From Evansella sp. AB-P1 (GTDB taxonomy: Bacteria > Bacillota > Bacilli > Bacillales > Salisediminibacteriaceae), in NCBI RefSeq assembly GCF_029688925.1, contig NZ_JARUKY010000026.1:1-60824 (forward strand): 60,824 nucleotides of DNA, read 5' to 3'. Shown here piece after piece: positions 7,190 to 16,015 of the stretch. Each line of letters starts with the position of its first letter. Position 1 is the first letter of the stretch. The position numbers were made by a program, and so were the translations under genes. The notes beneath the pieces were generated by a model, which saw nothing but the letters and a program-made list of their open reading frames with translations, was not told the DNA's origin and did no database searches.

Positions 7190-7845
7190 AGTATATTGTG
7201 GGAGTGATATAACCATAAACTGGTTCAAACTGGCATGTTGTATAAAAAATTTAGTCTACCACTACTAAATAGCAATAATTTGAGATACAGAATACGAAAC
7301 TATATATAAATGATAATATGTGTAATACTCAATCTAATGCTAGTATTAGGTAATTGAAACAGCGATCAAATTGATATGTACAAAGGCGTAAATCCAAAAA
7401 CGATTTATCATAATAGATGGTGAGAATGGGGGAGGCCTATGAACTAAGGAAATGCAAAAGTGTTGTCAAAAGTTCATTAAGGCATGGAATTTCAACTTCA
7501 AATTGAACAAAAGAACGTTGCGAGAAGATATTGAGGGCCAAATCAAAAAAGCACAGTAAAAATTATTGAGAACATGCTGTTAAATTTCTAACAAAATTTA
7601 CTGTCATTTCAAAATTCGTAATAACTAAAAAGAGGATTGGCACAAATAAGAGTATAAAGGTTTTATTATATTGTAGAACCAGCTTTAGTTTATACGAAAT
7701 ACAAAAAAGTAAGTTTTCAAATGGTATTTGTGAGAGCTTAATATTATCAGTATAACATGCTAATTTCTACAATTTTAATTAAAAACATTCCTATTTTATC
7801 GTATAATATAATTGAAATTACTAGAAAAATTGGGAGTTAATATTA
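7190..7845. other. 656-base gap, mostly empty
   Basis: No intact gene. Around 7430-7560 short frames with coding-like fragments are broken by stops, possibly a decayed gene that I cannot identify. The last 60 bases (TATAAT at about 7803-7812) should carry the promoter of the next gene. Confidence 0.35.
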
Positions 7846-8637
7846 ATGTTTAAAAAATCCATTTACTTTTTGTGGAGTCAACTCTACCTGTTAATTGAAG
7901 TATTCAAAGAATGGAAAATGAATTGGGGAAGTATTGTAATATTAATTGTACCAATTCTTGTTTCATTGCCTACTGTCAACGTATATATAGAACAAAGCCC
8001 TTGGTTTATAGCTTTGGTGATAATCATTGTAGTTATTGCATGGTTACACTCCAATAGAATTGTAAGAAATATATCGGCATTGAAAAGAAAACTTAGTGCG
8101 GTAGAAAATCAGCGAGATACCCTAGTTGAATCTTTAGAAGCAACTCCAACAATGATTGTTAATCATCTATACCAAGAAATTGGACTAACCTCCAAAGATA
8201 GAATTACAATCTATAGGTATCACGATGATGAATTTATTAATATAGGAAGACATTCTTTGAATGTTGATTTTAATAAAAAGGGTAGGTATTCATATCCTAA
8301 GGATAAAGGGTTTATAGGCCAATGTTGGGCTGGAGAAGAGGTTTATAAAGAAAATTTACCGAAACCCGATAACTCATTGGATCATTATATAGATAGAGTC
8401 TCTAAATTGTCCAATATAGAAAAAGGTGTTCTTAGGAAATTATCAATGAAAAGTAGATGTTATTATTGTAGAAAACTTATTAATCATAAAAACTCTCCTG
8501 TTGCGGTCATTGTATTCGAAACAATTGACAAATCTTTTAGAGACAAAAAGAAGACTATTGGAGACGCTTTGGATGGTCAGTTCGGGAAGTTACTTCTTGA
8601 ATCAAAAGAAAATAATTTACCAGTGGGGAAAGGATGA
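7846..8637 (+). CDS. Membrane-anchored GAF-domain protein next to Panacea antitoxin
   Basis: 263 residues. Two transmembrane helices near the N-terminus (about 27-46 'WGSIVILIVPILVSLPTVNV' and 51-68 'PWFIALVIIIVVIAWLHS'), then a short coiled coil (75-100), then a GAF-like sensor fold (about 115-255; 'RITIYRYHDDEFINIGRH', 'DKGFIGQCWAGEEVY', 'PVAVIVFETID'). Its stop overlaps the region of the Panacea gene start. Panacea proteins are known antitoxins for very varied toxins, some of them membrane-acting, so this gene is a toxin candidate. It could instead be a signalling partner of the same operon. Confidence 0.68.
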   Translation: MFKKSIYFLWSQLYLLIEVFKEWKMNWGSIVILIVPILVSLPTVNVYIEQSPWFIALVIIIVVIAWLHSNRIVRNISALKRKLSAVENQRDTLVESLEATPTMIVNHLYQEIGLTSKDRITIYRYHDDEFINIGRHSLNVDFNKKGRYSYPKDKGFIGQCWAGEEVYKENLPKPDNSLDHYIDRVSKLSNIEKGVLRKLSMKSRCYYCRKLINHKNSPVAVIVFETIDKSFRDKKKTIGDALDGQFGKLLLESKENNLPVGKG

Positions 8638-8642
8638 TAAAA

Positions 8643-9119
8643 ATGGCAAAAATTAAAGATGTTATTTATTATTTCCTAATAAACTATCCCTATAAGGAAG
8701 AGTTATCAAAAACCAGACTTACAAAATTGGTTTATTTAGCTGACTGGGAGAATTCTTTAAGACACGGTGAGCAAATTACAAAAATCAAATGGTTCTTTGA
8801 TCACTATGGGCCATTTGTCCCTGATGTCTATGAGACTGCTATAAAAGATAAAAAATTAAGTATTATAACAGGATATACACCATTCGGTAGGCCTAAAGTA
8901 AGTATTGGATTAACAGAAAAAAATGGTAATGTTGCTACTAATATATCTCTAAATGATAACCAAAAGGCAATCCTTGATAAAATAATTGAGGATACAAAAT
9001 ATTTAAATTGGAATGATTTCATAAATCATGTTTATTCAACATACCCAATAACTTCACAAAAGAGATATAACCAATTGAATTTAGTACAATTGGCAAAAGA
9101 AACTAATTGCAATTATTAA
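8643..9119 (+). CDS. Panacea (SocA-like, former DUF4065) antitoxin-type protein
   Basis: ATG 8643 is preferred over 8634, because GGGGAAAGG ends just before 8634 and gives proper spacing only to 8643. The 158-residue product has the Panacea pattern: 'VIYYFLINYPYKEELSKTRL', 'TKLVYLADWENSLRHGEQIT', 'WFFDHYGPFVPDVYE', and the C-terminal 'YLNWNDFINHVYSTYPI'. Panacea domains are the antitoxin part of many toxin-antitoxin pairs, and SocA is a proteolytic adaptor. It follows the membrane GAF gene almost without a gap, so the two are surely co-expressed. The family call is firm; the antitoxin role is inferred from the family. Confidence 0.85.
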   Translation: MAKIKDVIYYFLINYPYKEELSKTRLTKLVYLADWENSLRHGEQITKIKWFFDHYGPFVPDVYETAIKDKKLSIITGYTPFGRPKVSIGLTEKNGNVATNISLNDNQKAILDKIIEDTKYLNWNDFINHVYSTYPITSQKRYNQLNLVQLAKETNCNY

Positions 9120-9121
9120 GT

Positions 9122-9143
9122 CTCACTACCCGTTTGTAGTGAG
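9122..9143 (+). terminator. Hairpin after the Panacea gene
   Basis: CTCACTAC / GTAGTGAG stem with a six-base loop directly after the stop codon. The T-tract is weak (TATTGT), so the termination strength is uncertain. Confidence 0.6.
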
Positions 9144-9732
9144 TATTGTAAGAAGTAGTTAAGTGCGTAATTTGGAGAAAACTTAAATATAGTCATTTTA
9201 AACAAAAGAATAAATACGTCTAAAAAGGTAGTAGGAAATTTTATACACATTAATAACGTTTAATAAATAGTACCATTTCCATCTTTTTATCAACAGTTAG
9301 ATGGTGCTTCAAAATACCATTGCATTAGTAATAAACAAATCTGTGTTCTGATTGTTGAATAATGTGAGAAAATTAATTCTAAAAAAATTATGGGGAGAAG
9401 AAAAACATAAATAACAAGTAGAGGCATCTTCGTTTCTTACTTAAAACGTATACAAATAAAATGTTCATGTGTATTTGGGGAGGTAAAATAATTCTTATTT
9501 CTCATTGCTGTGGAATTATGGAAGGTTGCAATTTTTTAGATGAAAGTCGAAGCTAGAAATGCGAGATGATTGTTTTGATGGTTGAACTTAACCGTTTGTA
9601 TTATAATTTTCAAAATGTAGTTCAGTAAAGTCAACAGATGTTTATAGGGGACTGAAGGCGTTTTCGTATCATCAATTAACATTGTGAATTGGAAGGAAAT
9701 GAATTGAGAAAACGCCGAATAATACTGATAGT
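9144..9732. other. Gap with GGCGTTTTC inverted repeat
   Basis: About 590 bases without a gene. Arms GGCGTTTTC (about 9657) and GAAAACGCC (about 9707) bracket a 40-base AT-rich loop, perhaps a small structured RNA or the scar of a mobile element. Nothing else is recognised. Confidence 0.35.
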
Positions 9733-9775
9733 AAAATGATACACGCTATATAGTTATATAGCGTGTATCATTTTT
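9733..9775. terminator. Strong bidirectional terminator
   Basis: A near-perfect hairpin ATGATACACGCTATATA / TATAGCGTGTATCAT flanked by AAAA on the left and TTTTT on the right. It separates rightward transcription of the Panacea operon from the convergent leftward gene. Confidence 0.85.
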
Positions 9776-9801
9776 GGGATTTTTTGTACCTATATTAATA
9801 A

Positions 9802-10392
9802 CTAAATTTCAATGTTCTCTAAGTGTAGAAAAGCGTCTATATTTAAGTCCATTTTTTTTTCGGATAGTATTATATAATTGAAACCTTCTAGCATTTTGAA
9901 AATTTTATAAAACTGTAATTTATTTGTGTTCAGTGATCTTTTCCCGAATTCCTCCTCAAATAGTTCTACCCATTCTTCTAAAATATCTGATCTTTTTTGT
10001 GGCTTTTTTTTATGTACTAAATAAAGAATTTCTAGAAATCCATAATAATTGTAAATAAATCCTTTAGAAAGGTAACCTACATCTTTTGATACTAGGTATT
10101 CACTGGCCATTTTAGTTATTTTTACTTTTTCATCAACTGTCATTAGTAAATTTGCTTTTTCTAGGGTTGGCCTTATGGTCCGTACTGTATTAATAGAGGT
10201 ATTATAGTTTTCAATAAATTTTTGGTTTAGGTTTGATCTGCTAATTTCTTTATTATTATTAACCAAGACAATAATATCTTCAATATTCTTAGTTAACGTT
10301 TTGTTGGTTCTAGGAAAAGTAAGGATTGATTTATATCTATCTATTGAGTCAAAAATTTCTTCTTCTATTTTGGCTAGAATATCAGTTTTCAA
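9802..10392 (-). CDS. Winged-helix-like protein of unknown function
   Basis: 196 residues; ATG preceded by GGAGGGATAT. An alpha-rich N-terminus ('LAKIEEEIFDSIDRYKSIL') is followed by what looks like a winged helix ('ISRSNLNQKFIENYNTSINT', 'VRTIRPTLEKANLLMTVDEK') and an alpha-helical C-terminal half. No catalytic residues are obvious. It is divergently placed from the restriction-modification operon with an 813-base gap, so it might regulate that operon; the repeated TCTATTCAATA-like words in the gap could be its sites. I do not recognise the family. Confidence 0.6.
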   Translation of the reverse strand: MKTDILAKIEEEIFDSIDRYKSILTFPRTNKTLTKNIEDIIVLVNNNKEISRSNLNQKFIENYNTSINTVRTIRPTLEKANLLMTVDEKVKITKMASEYLVSKDVGYLSKGFIYNYYGFLEILYLVHKKKPQKRSDILEEWVELFEEEFGKRSLNTNKLQFYKIFKMLEGFNYIILSEKKMDLNIDAFLHLENIEI

Positions 10393-11205
10393 GATATCCC
10401 TCCTATTATTTTATAATTTAAGACAACTCACTGACAAGCTCTATTGAATATTATAACATTTTCCAAGGTAAAAATACCTCAATAATCATTAATATTATGG
10501 TAACTGCATAAATACAATAAATGAAAAAGTATTAATGGATATAGGCTTAAGGCCAAATTGAAATGAACACTTTTTGTAGAAAGGGAGTTAATAAAGAACG
10601 CTTTTTTGTGTAGTATCTAAGTGTAATAACTATCTATAATTTTTGCTGCGTTTAGTTCCAAACCTCATAATGAAGAGGAATTTGGCTTAATGTTTGAAAG
10701 TTTTACAAGATATTTTTAATTACTTCACCTAACAAGGTATATTAGTTTCTGTGATTTTTATAATTTGTCATATTTTATTTAGCATATTATATGCTCGTAG
10801 TTTCATAATGCAAGTAACTTTACGATTTATCCTTATTCTTTTGAAATGTATTTGTTCACGCTTGGTGTATAAGAAAAAATCATTACTTAGTAATTTCTCT
10901 TTATGTCTTCTTAAAATTGATCTTCTCTTATAAACAATTTCCTTTATATACTTTCCTAAAAAAACGTTATCAAAGATAAGTCACTCATTGTTAACCTCTA
11001 TTCAATATTGAGTTGTTGTATAAGTACTTATTGTATTATTTGCGCTAAACATCTATTCAATACTTCAGTTATAAGTGTCTTTTTATTGCTTCAAGCAAAC
11101 TCTTGTTCTATAATTATATTAGTTAGGAGCTGACTTTCTATACAAGAAATTTGTAGATATATAGAAAGTATTATATTAATTATTACTCTTGTTAGGGGCA
11201 AGCTT
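10393..11205. promoter_or_regulatory. Divergent regulatory gap before the restriction-modification genes
   Basis: 813 bases without a credible gene (a 60-codon frame at 10751-10933 lacks a ribosome site). The word CTCTATT(C/G)AATAT recurs near 10439, 10995 and, less exactly, 11050. An inverted repeat ACTTTCTATA (11133-11142) / TATAGAAAGT (11160-11169) sits 37 bases ahead of the first methyltransferase. These are candidate operators. Confidence 0.45.
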
Positions 11206-13098
11206 ATGTTATTAAACTTAGAAGATAAAAAAGAACATTTAGGTGCAGTGTATACACCAGATGATTTAGCAGACTATGTTGCAAAAGTACAATTAAAGTA
11301 TATTGTAAAGAAATACACTGTTGAAGCAAATAACTTATTTAAGGGTAATAGTTCTAGAGATAATTATATGAAGAATGAATATTTATTTAAAAAATTATTG
11401 GCATTTAAAATATTGGATCCTGCTTGTGGGGACGCCTCGCTACTAATAGCATTTGAACGGAATATTAACTTAAAATTAAAAGAGTTATTGAACCACAACC
11501 TTGGACTCAATTTTTGCACAGAGTCTATAAATAAAAGAGATTATGATATTTTAGGTGCAGATATTGATTATGATGCTGTTTTGGAAGCTGAAAAGCGTTT
11601 TATTAAAGAATACTCCAATATCAATCAGTATAGAAATTATAGGTTATTAAATACAAATAGTATTAAACCTATTGAAGAAAATAGTACTTCTATGGGGTGG
11701 AGTAAGCTTTTAAAAGAAAGTTTAGGTGGTTCCGGATTACAAGGATTAATTGCCAATCCCCCTTGGGGAGCTTCTATACTAAATAGTAGATCAGAGTTAA
11801 AAGACGCTGGTTATCAATTAGCAGTAGGACAATATGATAGTTATGACCTTTTTGTTGAGTTGTCTTTGAAAATTGTTCAAGAAGGTGCTATTATGGCTTT
11901 TATTTTGCCTGATTCTATTTTCTTACCCGAACACAAAAATTTACGTGAATTATTACTAAAAAACACCCAATTGAAGATGATAGCACGATTAGGAGAAGGC
12001 TTCTTCCCTAAAGTATACAGAGCTTGTGTAGTAATCATTGTCGAAAAAAGAAAGCCTGATAAAAACAGTGTAACAAAGTGTGTAAGGCTTAATAAAGAAA
12101 TAAGAAAGAAAATTTTTATGAACCAATTAAAATTAAGTGAAGCGGAGAAGACTTTAGGACATACTGTAAATCAAAGAAGATTTTATGCTGATCCAGAATT
12201 TAGATTTGATATTGATATAAGAGAAGAAGAAGAGTTATTAGTAACTAAAATTGAAAAGAGTAAAAATGATTGGAATAAAATGTTTGATACAGGTCGAGGT
12301 GTAGAGATTTCCAAAAAAGGATTAGTTATAGAATGCCCTAATTGTAAACAAACTAGACCACAACCTAAAAAAGACAAAACAAAAGTGATTTGTTACAATT
12401 GTAAGAATGAATTACCTGTTGAAGAGTTTAAGGAAAAAACAATAGTTTTAAAAGGTAATAATAAATATGGTTGGATTCCTTTAATTGTTGGAGAGGACGT
12501 AAGTAGATATAAAAGTATTCCCAAACACTTCATTAAACCGAATGTTAAAGGTGTTAATTACAAAAATGAGACTTTGAACAATGAGAAAATATTAATTCGA
12601 AAGACTGGGGTTGGAATTAATGCCACATTGGACAGGCAAGGACTTTTAACATCACAAACAGTTTTTCACTTTACATTAAAGAAAAACCTTCAAACAGTTT
12701 ACACACATGAATCTATTTTAGGAATCTTAAATTCTAGAGTGATGTTGTATTATTATTTAAAAAAGTATGGTGACAACGAATGGAAATCTCATCCGTATAT
12801 TACTCAGAAAATTGTCAAGCAATTGCCCATACCAATTATAAATGAAGATGAAAAGGATGAACGGGCACAGTTAATTGCTATACATGAAATTGTAACTAAA
12901 CTTATAAATTCCTATGATTATGATTTGGATATAGAATTAGAAAGTCTAGTTGCGGGGTTATACAAACTTGATTCAAATGATTGTATATTAATAAATAACG
13001 GAATACGCGATTCGGAACAGTTAAAGGCTATAAGTGCTTTAACTTTACCTCAGGATGTTAAAATTGTTCCGAAAATAGTTTCAAAACAGGGAAGGTAA
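11206..13098 (+). CDS. N6-adenine DNA methyltransferase, Eco57I/type IIG-like, with zinc finger
   Basis: 630 residues. SAM-binding motif I D71-P-A-C-G-D76 in 'FKILDPACGDASLL', motif X 'LGAVYTPDDLADYV' near the N-terminus, catalytic motif IV N184-P-P-W187: a gamma-class adenine methyltransferase. A four-Cys zinc finger (C377, C380, C396, C399) is inserted in the target-recognition half, and 'GWIPLIVGEDVSRY' resembles the recognition region of type IIG/TaqI-like enzymes. No separate nuclease motif is seen. It is the first of two methyltransferases ahead of McrBC-like genes, so it probably protects host DNA. The ribosome site is modest (TTAGGGG). Confidence 0.87.
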   Translation: MLLNLEDKKEHLGAVYTPDDLADYVAKVQLKYIVKKYTVEANNLFKGNSSRDNYMKNEYLFKKLLAFKILDPACGDASLLIAFERNINLKLKELLNHNLGLNFCTESINKRDYDILGADIDYDAVLEAEKRFIKEYSNINQYRNYRLLNTNSIKPIEENSTSMGWSKLLKESLGGSGLQGLIANPPWGASILNSRSELKDAGYQLAVGQYDSYDLFVELSLKIVQEGAIMAFILPDSIFLPEHKNLRELLLKNTQLKMIARLGEGFFPKVYRACVVIIVEKRKPDKNSVTKCVRLNKEIRKKIFMNQLKLSEAEKTLGHTVNQRRFYADPEFRFDIDIREEEELLVTKIEKSKNDWNKMFDTGRGVEISKKGLVIECPNCKQTRPQPKKDKTKVICYNCKNELPVEEFKEKTIVLKGNNKYGWIPLIVGEDVSRYKSIPKHFIKPNVKGVNYKNETLNNEKILIRKTGVGINATLDRQGLLTSQTVFHFTLKKNLQTVYTHESILGILNSRVMLYYYLKKYGDNEWKSHPYITQKIVKQLPIPIINEDEKDERAQLIAIHEIVTKLINSYDYDLDIELESLVAGLYKLDSNDCILINNGIRDSEQLKAISALTLPQDVKIVPKIVSKQGR

Positions 13099-13108
13099 GG
13101 CTACAAGA

Positions 13109-14191
13109 ATGTACAGATATATAGGTAATAAATCAAAGCTTACTCATGAAATTATAAAAGATGTGAAGAATATAATTGGAACTGAGGGAACTGTAGCGGA
13201 TATTATGTGTGGCACAGCAAGTGTTTCACTTGCTTTAAAAAATGAAGGTTTTAATGTAATTGCATCTGATGTTATGACCTATTCATATTACCATGCAATT
13301 GTAAACTTATTAATAGATGAGCCACCTAGGTTCAACGAGTTAGCGAATGAAGTTCCTAGCTTAAGGGATACTTCTAAGGAGTTTCATTATGAGGAAGTTA
13401 TTCGTTATTTAGATAATCTAAAGCCAATTGAGGGTTATTTCTTTAAAGAATTCTCACCCGGTGGTTCACCAGCTAACGGAGAAGCTCCTAGAAAATATTT
13501 CTCAAGTGAGAATGCAATGAAAATAGACTCTATACTAAAAAAGTTGAATGATTGGCAAGATCGAAATCTAATAAATGAACATGAAAATGCCTTACTAAGG
13601 CATGATTTAATTTTAGCTGTAAATCCTTTTGCAAACATATCTGGAACATACGGACACTATCACGCTAAATTTATTAAAAGAGCTTTAGATCATTTTGTGT
13701 TTAAACCTAGCTTTAAGCAGGATTTATTGGCTCAAACAGGGGGAAGCTTAACGAAACATCAAGTTTACAAAGGTTACGCTGAAGAAGTATCAAAGAAAAT
13801 TAAAGCCGATTTATGTTATATTGACCCACCGTATATGAAAAGACAGTATGCTGCTAATTATCATATACTAGAGACTTTGGCAAGGGGAGACGAACCAGAG
13901 GCAGTTGGGGTAAGTGGTTTGCGTCCTTGGAGAGATCAATATTCAAACTTTTGTTCAAAGGTGAAGATACGTGAATCGTTTAGGGCAATTTTTAGCAACA
14001 TGGACTGCCCAAACTTTTTAATAAGTTATAGTGAAGATGGATTATTAACAGAAGAGGAGTTAATTGAGCTTTTCTCGGAGTTTGGCGAAGTCAGTTTACG
14101 TAAGTTTACTTATAAAAGATTTAGAAGTAATAATAGCAAACTCAAGAATAAAATAAACGAATTTCTGTTTTGGATTAAAAAAGAGCTATGA
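13109..14191 (+). CDS. D12-class (Dam-like) N6-adenine DNA methyltransferase
   Basis: 360 residues, starting 10 bases after the first methyltransferase stop, with GGGAAGG upstream. The N-terminus 'MYRYIGNKSKLTHEI' is the classical D12-class start, followed by the SAM-binding 'ADIMCGTASVSLAL', and catalytic D239-P-P-Y242 in 'LCYIDPPYMKRQYAANYH'. These enzymes methylate adenine in short targets. Together with the upstream enzyme it would modify two strands or two sites, as in restriction systems with asymmetric targets. The stop codon lies in a terminator hairpin, so the McrBC pair has its own transcript. Confidence 0.9.
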   Translation: MYRYIGNKSKLTHEIIKDVKNIIGTEGTVADIMCGTASVSLALKNEGFNVIASDVMTYSYYHAIVNLLIDEPPRFNELANEVPSLRDTSKEFHYEEVIRYLDNLKPIEGYFFKEFSPGGSPANGEAPRKYFSSENAMKIDSILKKLNDWQDRNLINEHENALLRHDLILAVNPFANISGTYGHYHAKFIKRALDHFVFKPSFKQDLLAQTGGSLTKHQVYKGYAEEVSKKIKADLCYIDPPYMKRQYAANYHILETLARGDEPEAVGVSGLRPWRDQYSNFCSKVKIRESFRAIFSNMDCPNFLISYSEDGLLTEEELIELFSEFGEVSLRKFTYKRFRSNNSKLKNKINEFLFWIKKEL

Positions 14192-14216
14192 GAAAATTTT
14201 CATAGCTTATTTTTTG
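14184..14216 (+). terminator. Intrinsic terminator at the end of the methyltransferase unit
   Basis: AGCTATG / CATAGCT hairpin with an A/T loop, then TTATTTTTTG. It overlaps the last codons and stop of the D12 methyltransferase. Confidence 0.8.
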
Positions 14217-14219
14217 TTT

Positions 14220-14290
14220 ATAAATAGTAATTTTTGTATAATGTTGGATGTAGTAATAATATCTTATGAAAAAGGGGGAGGTAATTTATC
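14220..14290 (+). promoter_or_regulatory. Promoter and leader of the McrBC-like pair
   Basis: TATAAT at about 14236-14241 lies ahead of the ribosome site GGGGGAGGTAA and the ATG at 14291. The -35 region is AT-rich without a good TTGACA. Together with the terminator just upstream, it suggests that restriction is transcribed apart from modification. Confidence 0.55.
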
Positions 14291-16015
14291 ATGAAGATTA
14301 TTGATGCAATTTTCTTTAAAAAAATTACTCCAGGAGACCTATGGAATATAGACAGAGCCAAAGGTACTGTCGCTGGAGGAGGTGGGCAAACATACATCAA
14401 CCTAGCAATTGATGAGGATAAACTAATTGAGTTTTTGGAATATGGCGATCACATTCCGAAAACTAGTGATCATATGTTAAGAAATATTATTACCATTAAT
14501 GCTGATACAATTGGACAGCCCTTAAAAATTTCAGATATTGAGTTTGATCCTAGACAGGATAGAAACGATTACAAATTGAGTAATCAAGCGATACACAAAA
14601 ATAGGCACCATGCATGGAGTAATACAGAGAACGGTTTCCCGGTTATTCCGACGGGTGCGGTGGGTGCTGCTAGTGTAACTAATGTGGACTACTTACAAAT
14701 TTACATTATTAGGACAACAGATGGAGAATATCATGCTGGATACATTGATAGCAGTGTGATGCCAACAACTTGGCCGAAGGGTGTAGGTCTTGAAGAAATG
14801 TTTACTGGTAACAGAACAGATGTTATATTTTTTGATCATGATGATACTGACATACCAAGAGAAGTAGAAGAGATTCTAGAAGAACTACGGAATACACCGA
14901 ATGTACTACTATATGGTCCGCCAGGAACTGGAAAAACTTTTGCTATGCAATGGCTCTGGGAACACTTAAAGCAACCAGCTAAGAAAGCTCTGATATTTAA
15001 ACATGATTTTTCAAATCCATTTGAACTTATAGATATAGAGAGTCCGTTAAAGTTTTTCCAAGGAGATAACAGGTTAGAATGGCTTACTTTCCATCAAAAC
15101 TTAAGTTATGAAGAATTCGTTATAGGTAAACAAATGGAACCAGTGGCTGGTGGTTTTACATTAGTACCTAAATTAGGAACATTAATGGATTTAGCTGTTA
15201 GTATTGACCCTAAAGGTCAATACAAAAGAGGCATACTGTTCATTGATGAGTTAAACAGGGGAAATGTCTCAAGGATTTTTGGACAAGTCCTAACGTTTTT
15301 AGATGCGGATAAAAGAAAAGTTGATGAGAACGGATATGATAATTCAATGAAGTTACCTATTCCTTTACCTGAATTAAAAATAAATGCAGATAAGACAGAA
15401 GAAGTTATACTGATGGACGGTAATAAATTTCAGTTACCATATCCTTATTATTTTCCATTCCCAATATATATAATTGCTAGTATGAATTCCGTTGATCGAG
15501 CGGTAGCGCCTTTAGACACTGCGTTAGCCAGAAGGTTTAAAAAGATTGAATTTGCTCCGAGTTATGAATTTATTGAAAGACATTTTGAAATTGATACTAG
15601 TACAATTGATTTAACTAAACCGAAATCTTGGGATTCTAAAGTATCTGCCTACTTACTTTTAAAGAGAGTAAATGACTTTATAGCAGATATGTTGGGAAAA
15701 GAATTTGAATTAGGTCATTCTTATATACTTGATGTTGGCAATGCTTCTAATGAAAAAGACGGATTCAAAAGGCTAGCGTCTTCATGGGAAGGGTTAATTA
15801 TGCCCCAGTTATTTGAACGGTTTGCAAATAAAGAATCTCAACTTTACAAATTCTTAAAAATTGAGGATGCGATTTCGGATTCTAGTGTCTCGGGTTTTTA
15901 TCCGTATACATATCGAGAAAGAGACGGACATACACTTCAGGTTATTGAGATGGTCAAACTAAAAAATGTTGATAGTGATAAAGTTGCGGAAATAATGAGG
16001 TTTCTAGCGAAATGA
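14291..16015 (+). CDS. McrB-like AAA+ motor subunit of restriction system
   Basis: 574 residues. An N-terminal domain of about 195 residues, probably for DNA recognition, is not recognised in detail. The AAA+ core is of McrB type: Walker A G209-P-P-G-T-G-K-T, Walker B 'FIDELNRGN' (317-325), sensor 'IIASMNSVDRAVAPLD', and the arginine-finger stretch 'ALARRFKKIEF'. In McrBC and LlaJI-like systems this subunit hydrolyses GTP to translocate DNA and activates the nuclease subunit. The next gene overlaps its stop by four bases and is McrC-like. Being coupled to two methyltransferases makes it part of a full restriction-modification locus rather than a plain type IV enzyme. Confidence 0.9.
   Translation: MKIIDAIFFKKITPGDLWNIDRAKGTVAGGGGQTYINLAIDEDKLIEFLEYGDHIPKTSDHMLRNIITINADTIGQPLKISDIEFDPRQDRNDYKLSNQAIHKNRHHAWSNTENGFPVIPTGAVGAASVTNVDYLQIYIIRTTDGEYHAGYIDSSVMPTTWPKGVGLEEMFTGNRTDVIFFDHDDTDIPREVEEILEELRNTPNVLLYGPPGTGKTFAMQWLWEHLKQPAKKALIFKHDFSNPFELIDIESPLKFFQGDNRLEWLTFHQNLSYEEFVIGKQMEPVAGGFTLVPKLGTLMDLAVSIDPKGQYKRGILFIDELNRGNVSRIFGQVLTFLDADKRKVDENGYDNSMKLPIPLPELKINADKTEEVILMDGNKFQLPYPYYFPFPIYIIASMNSVDRAVAPLDTALARRFKKIEFAPSYEFIERHFEIDTSTIDLTKPKSWDSKVSAYLLLKRVNDFIADMLGKEFELGHSYILDVGNASNEKDGFKRLASSWEGLIMPQLFERFANKESQLYKFLKIEDAISDSSVSGFYPYTYRERDGHTLQVIEMVKLKNVDSDKVAEIMRFLAK

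Noticed and set aside
10751-10933. 60-codon frame in the gap before the restriction-modification genes
   Set aside because: No ribosome site, no recognisable protein features, AT-rich hydrophobic bias typical of non-coding sequence.
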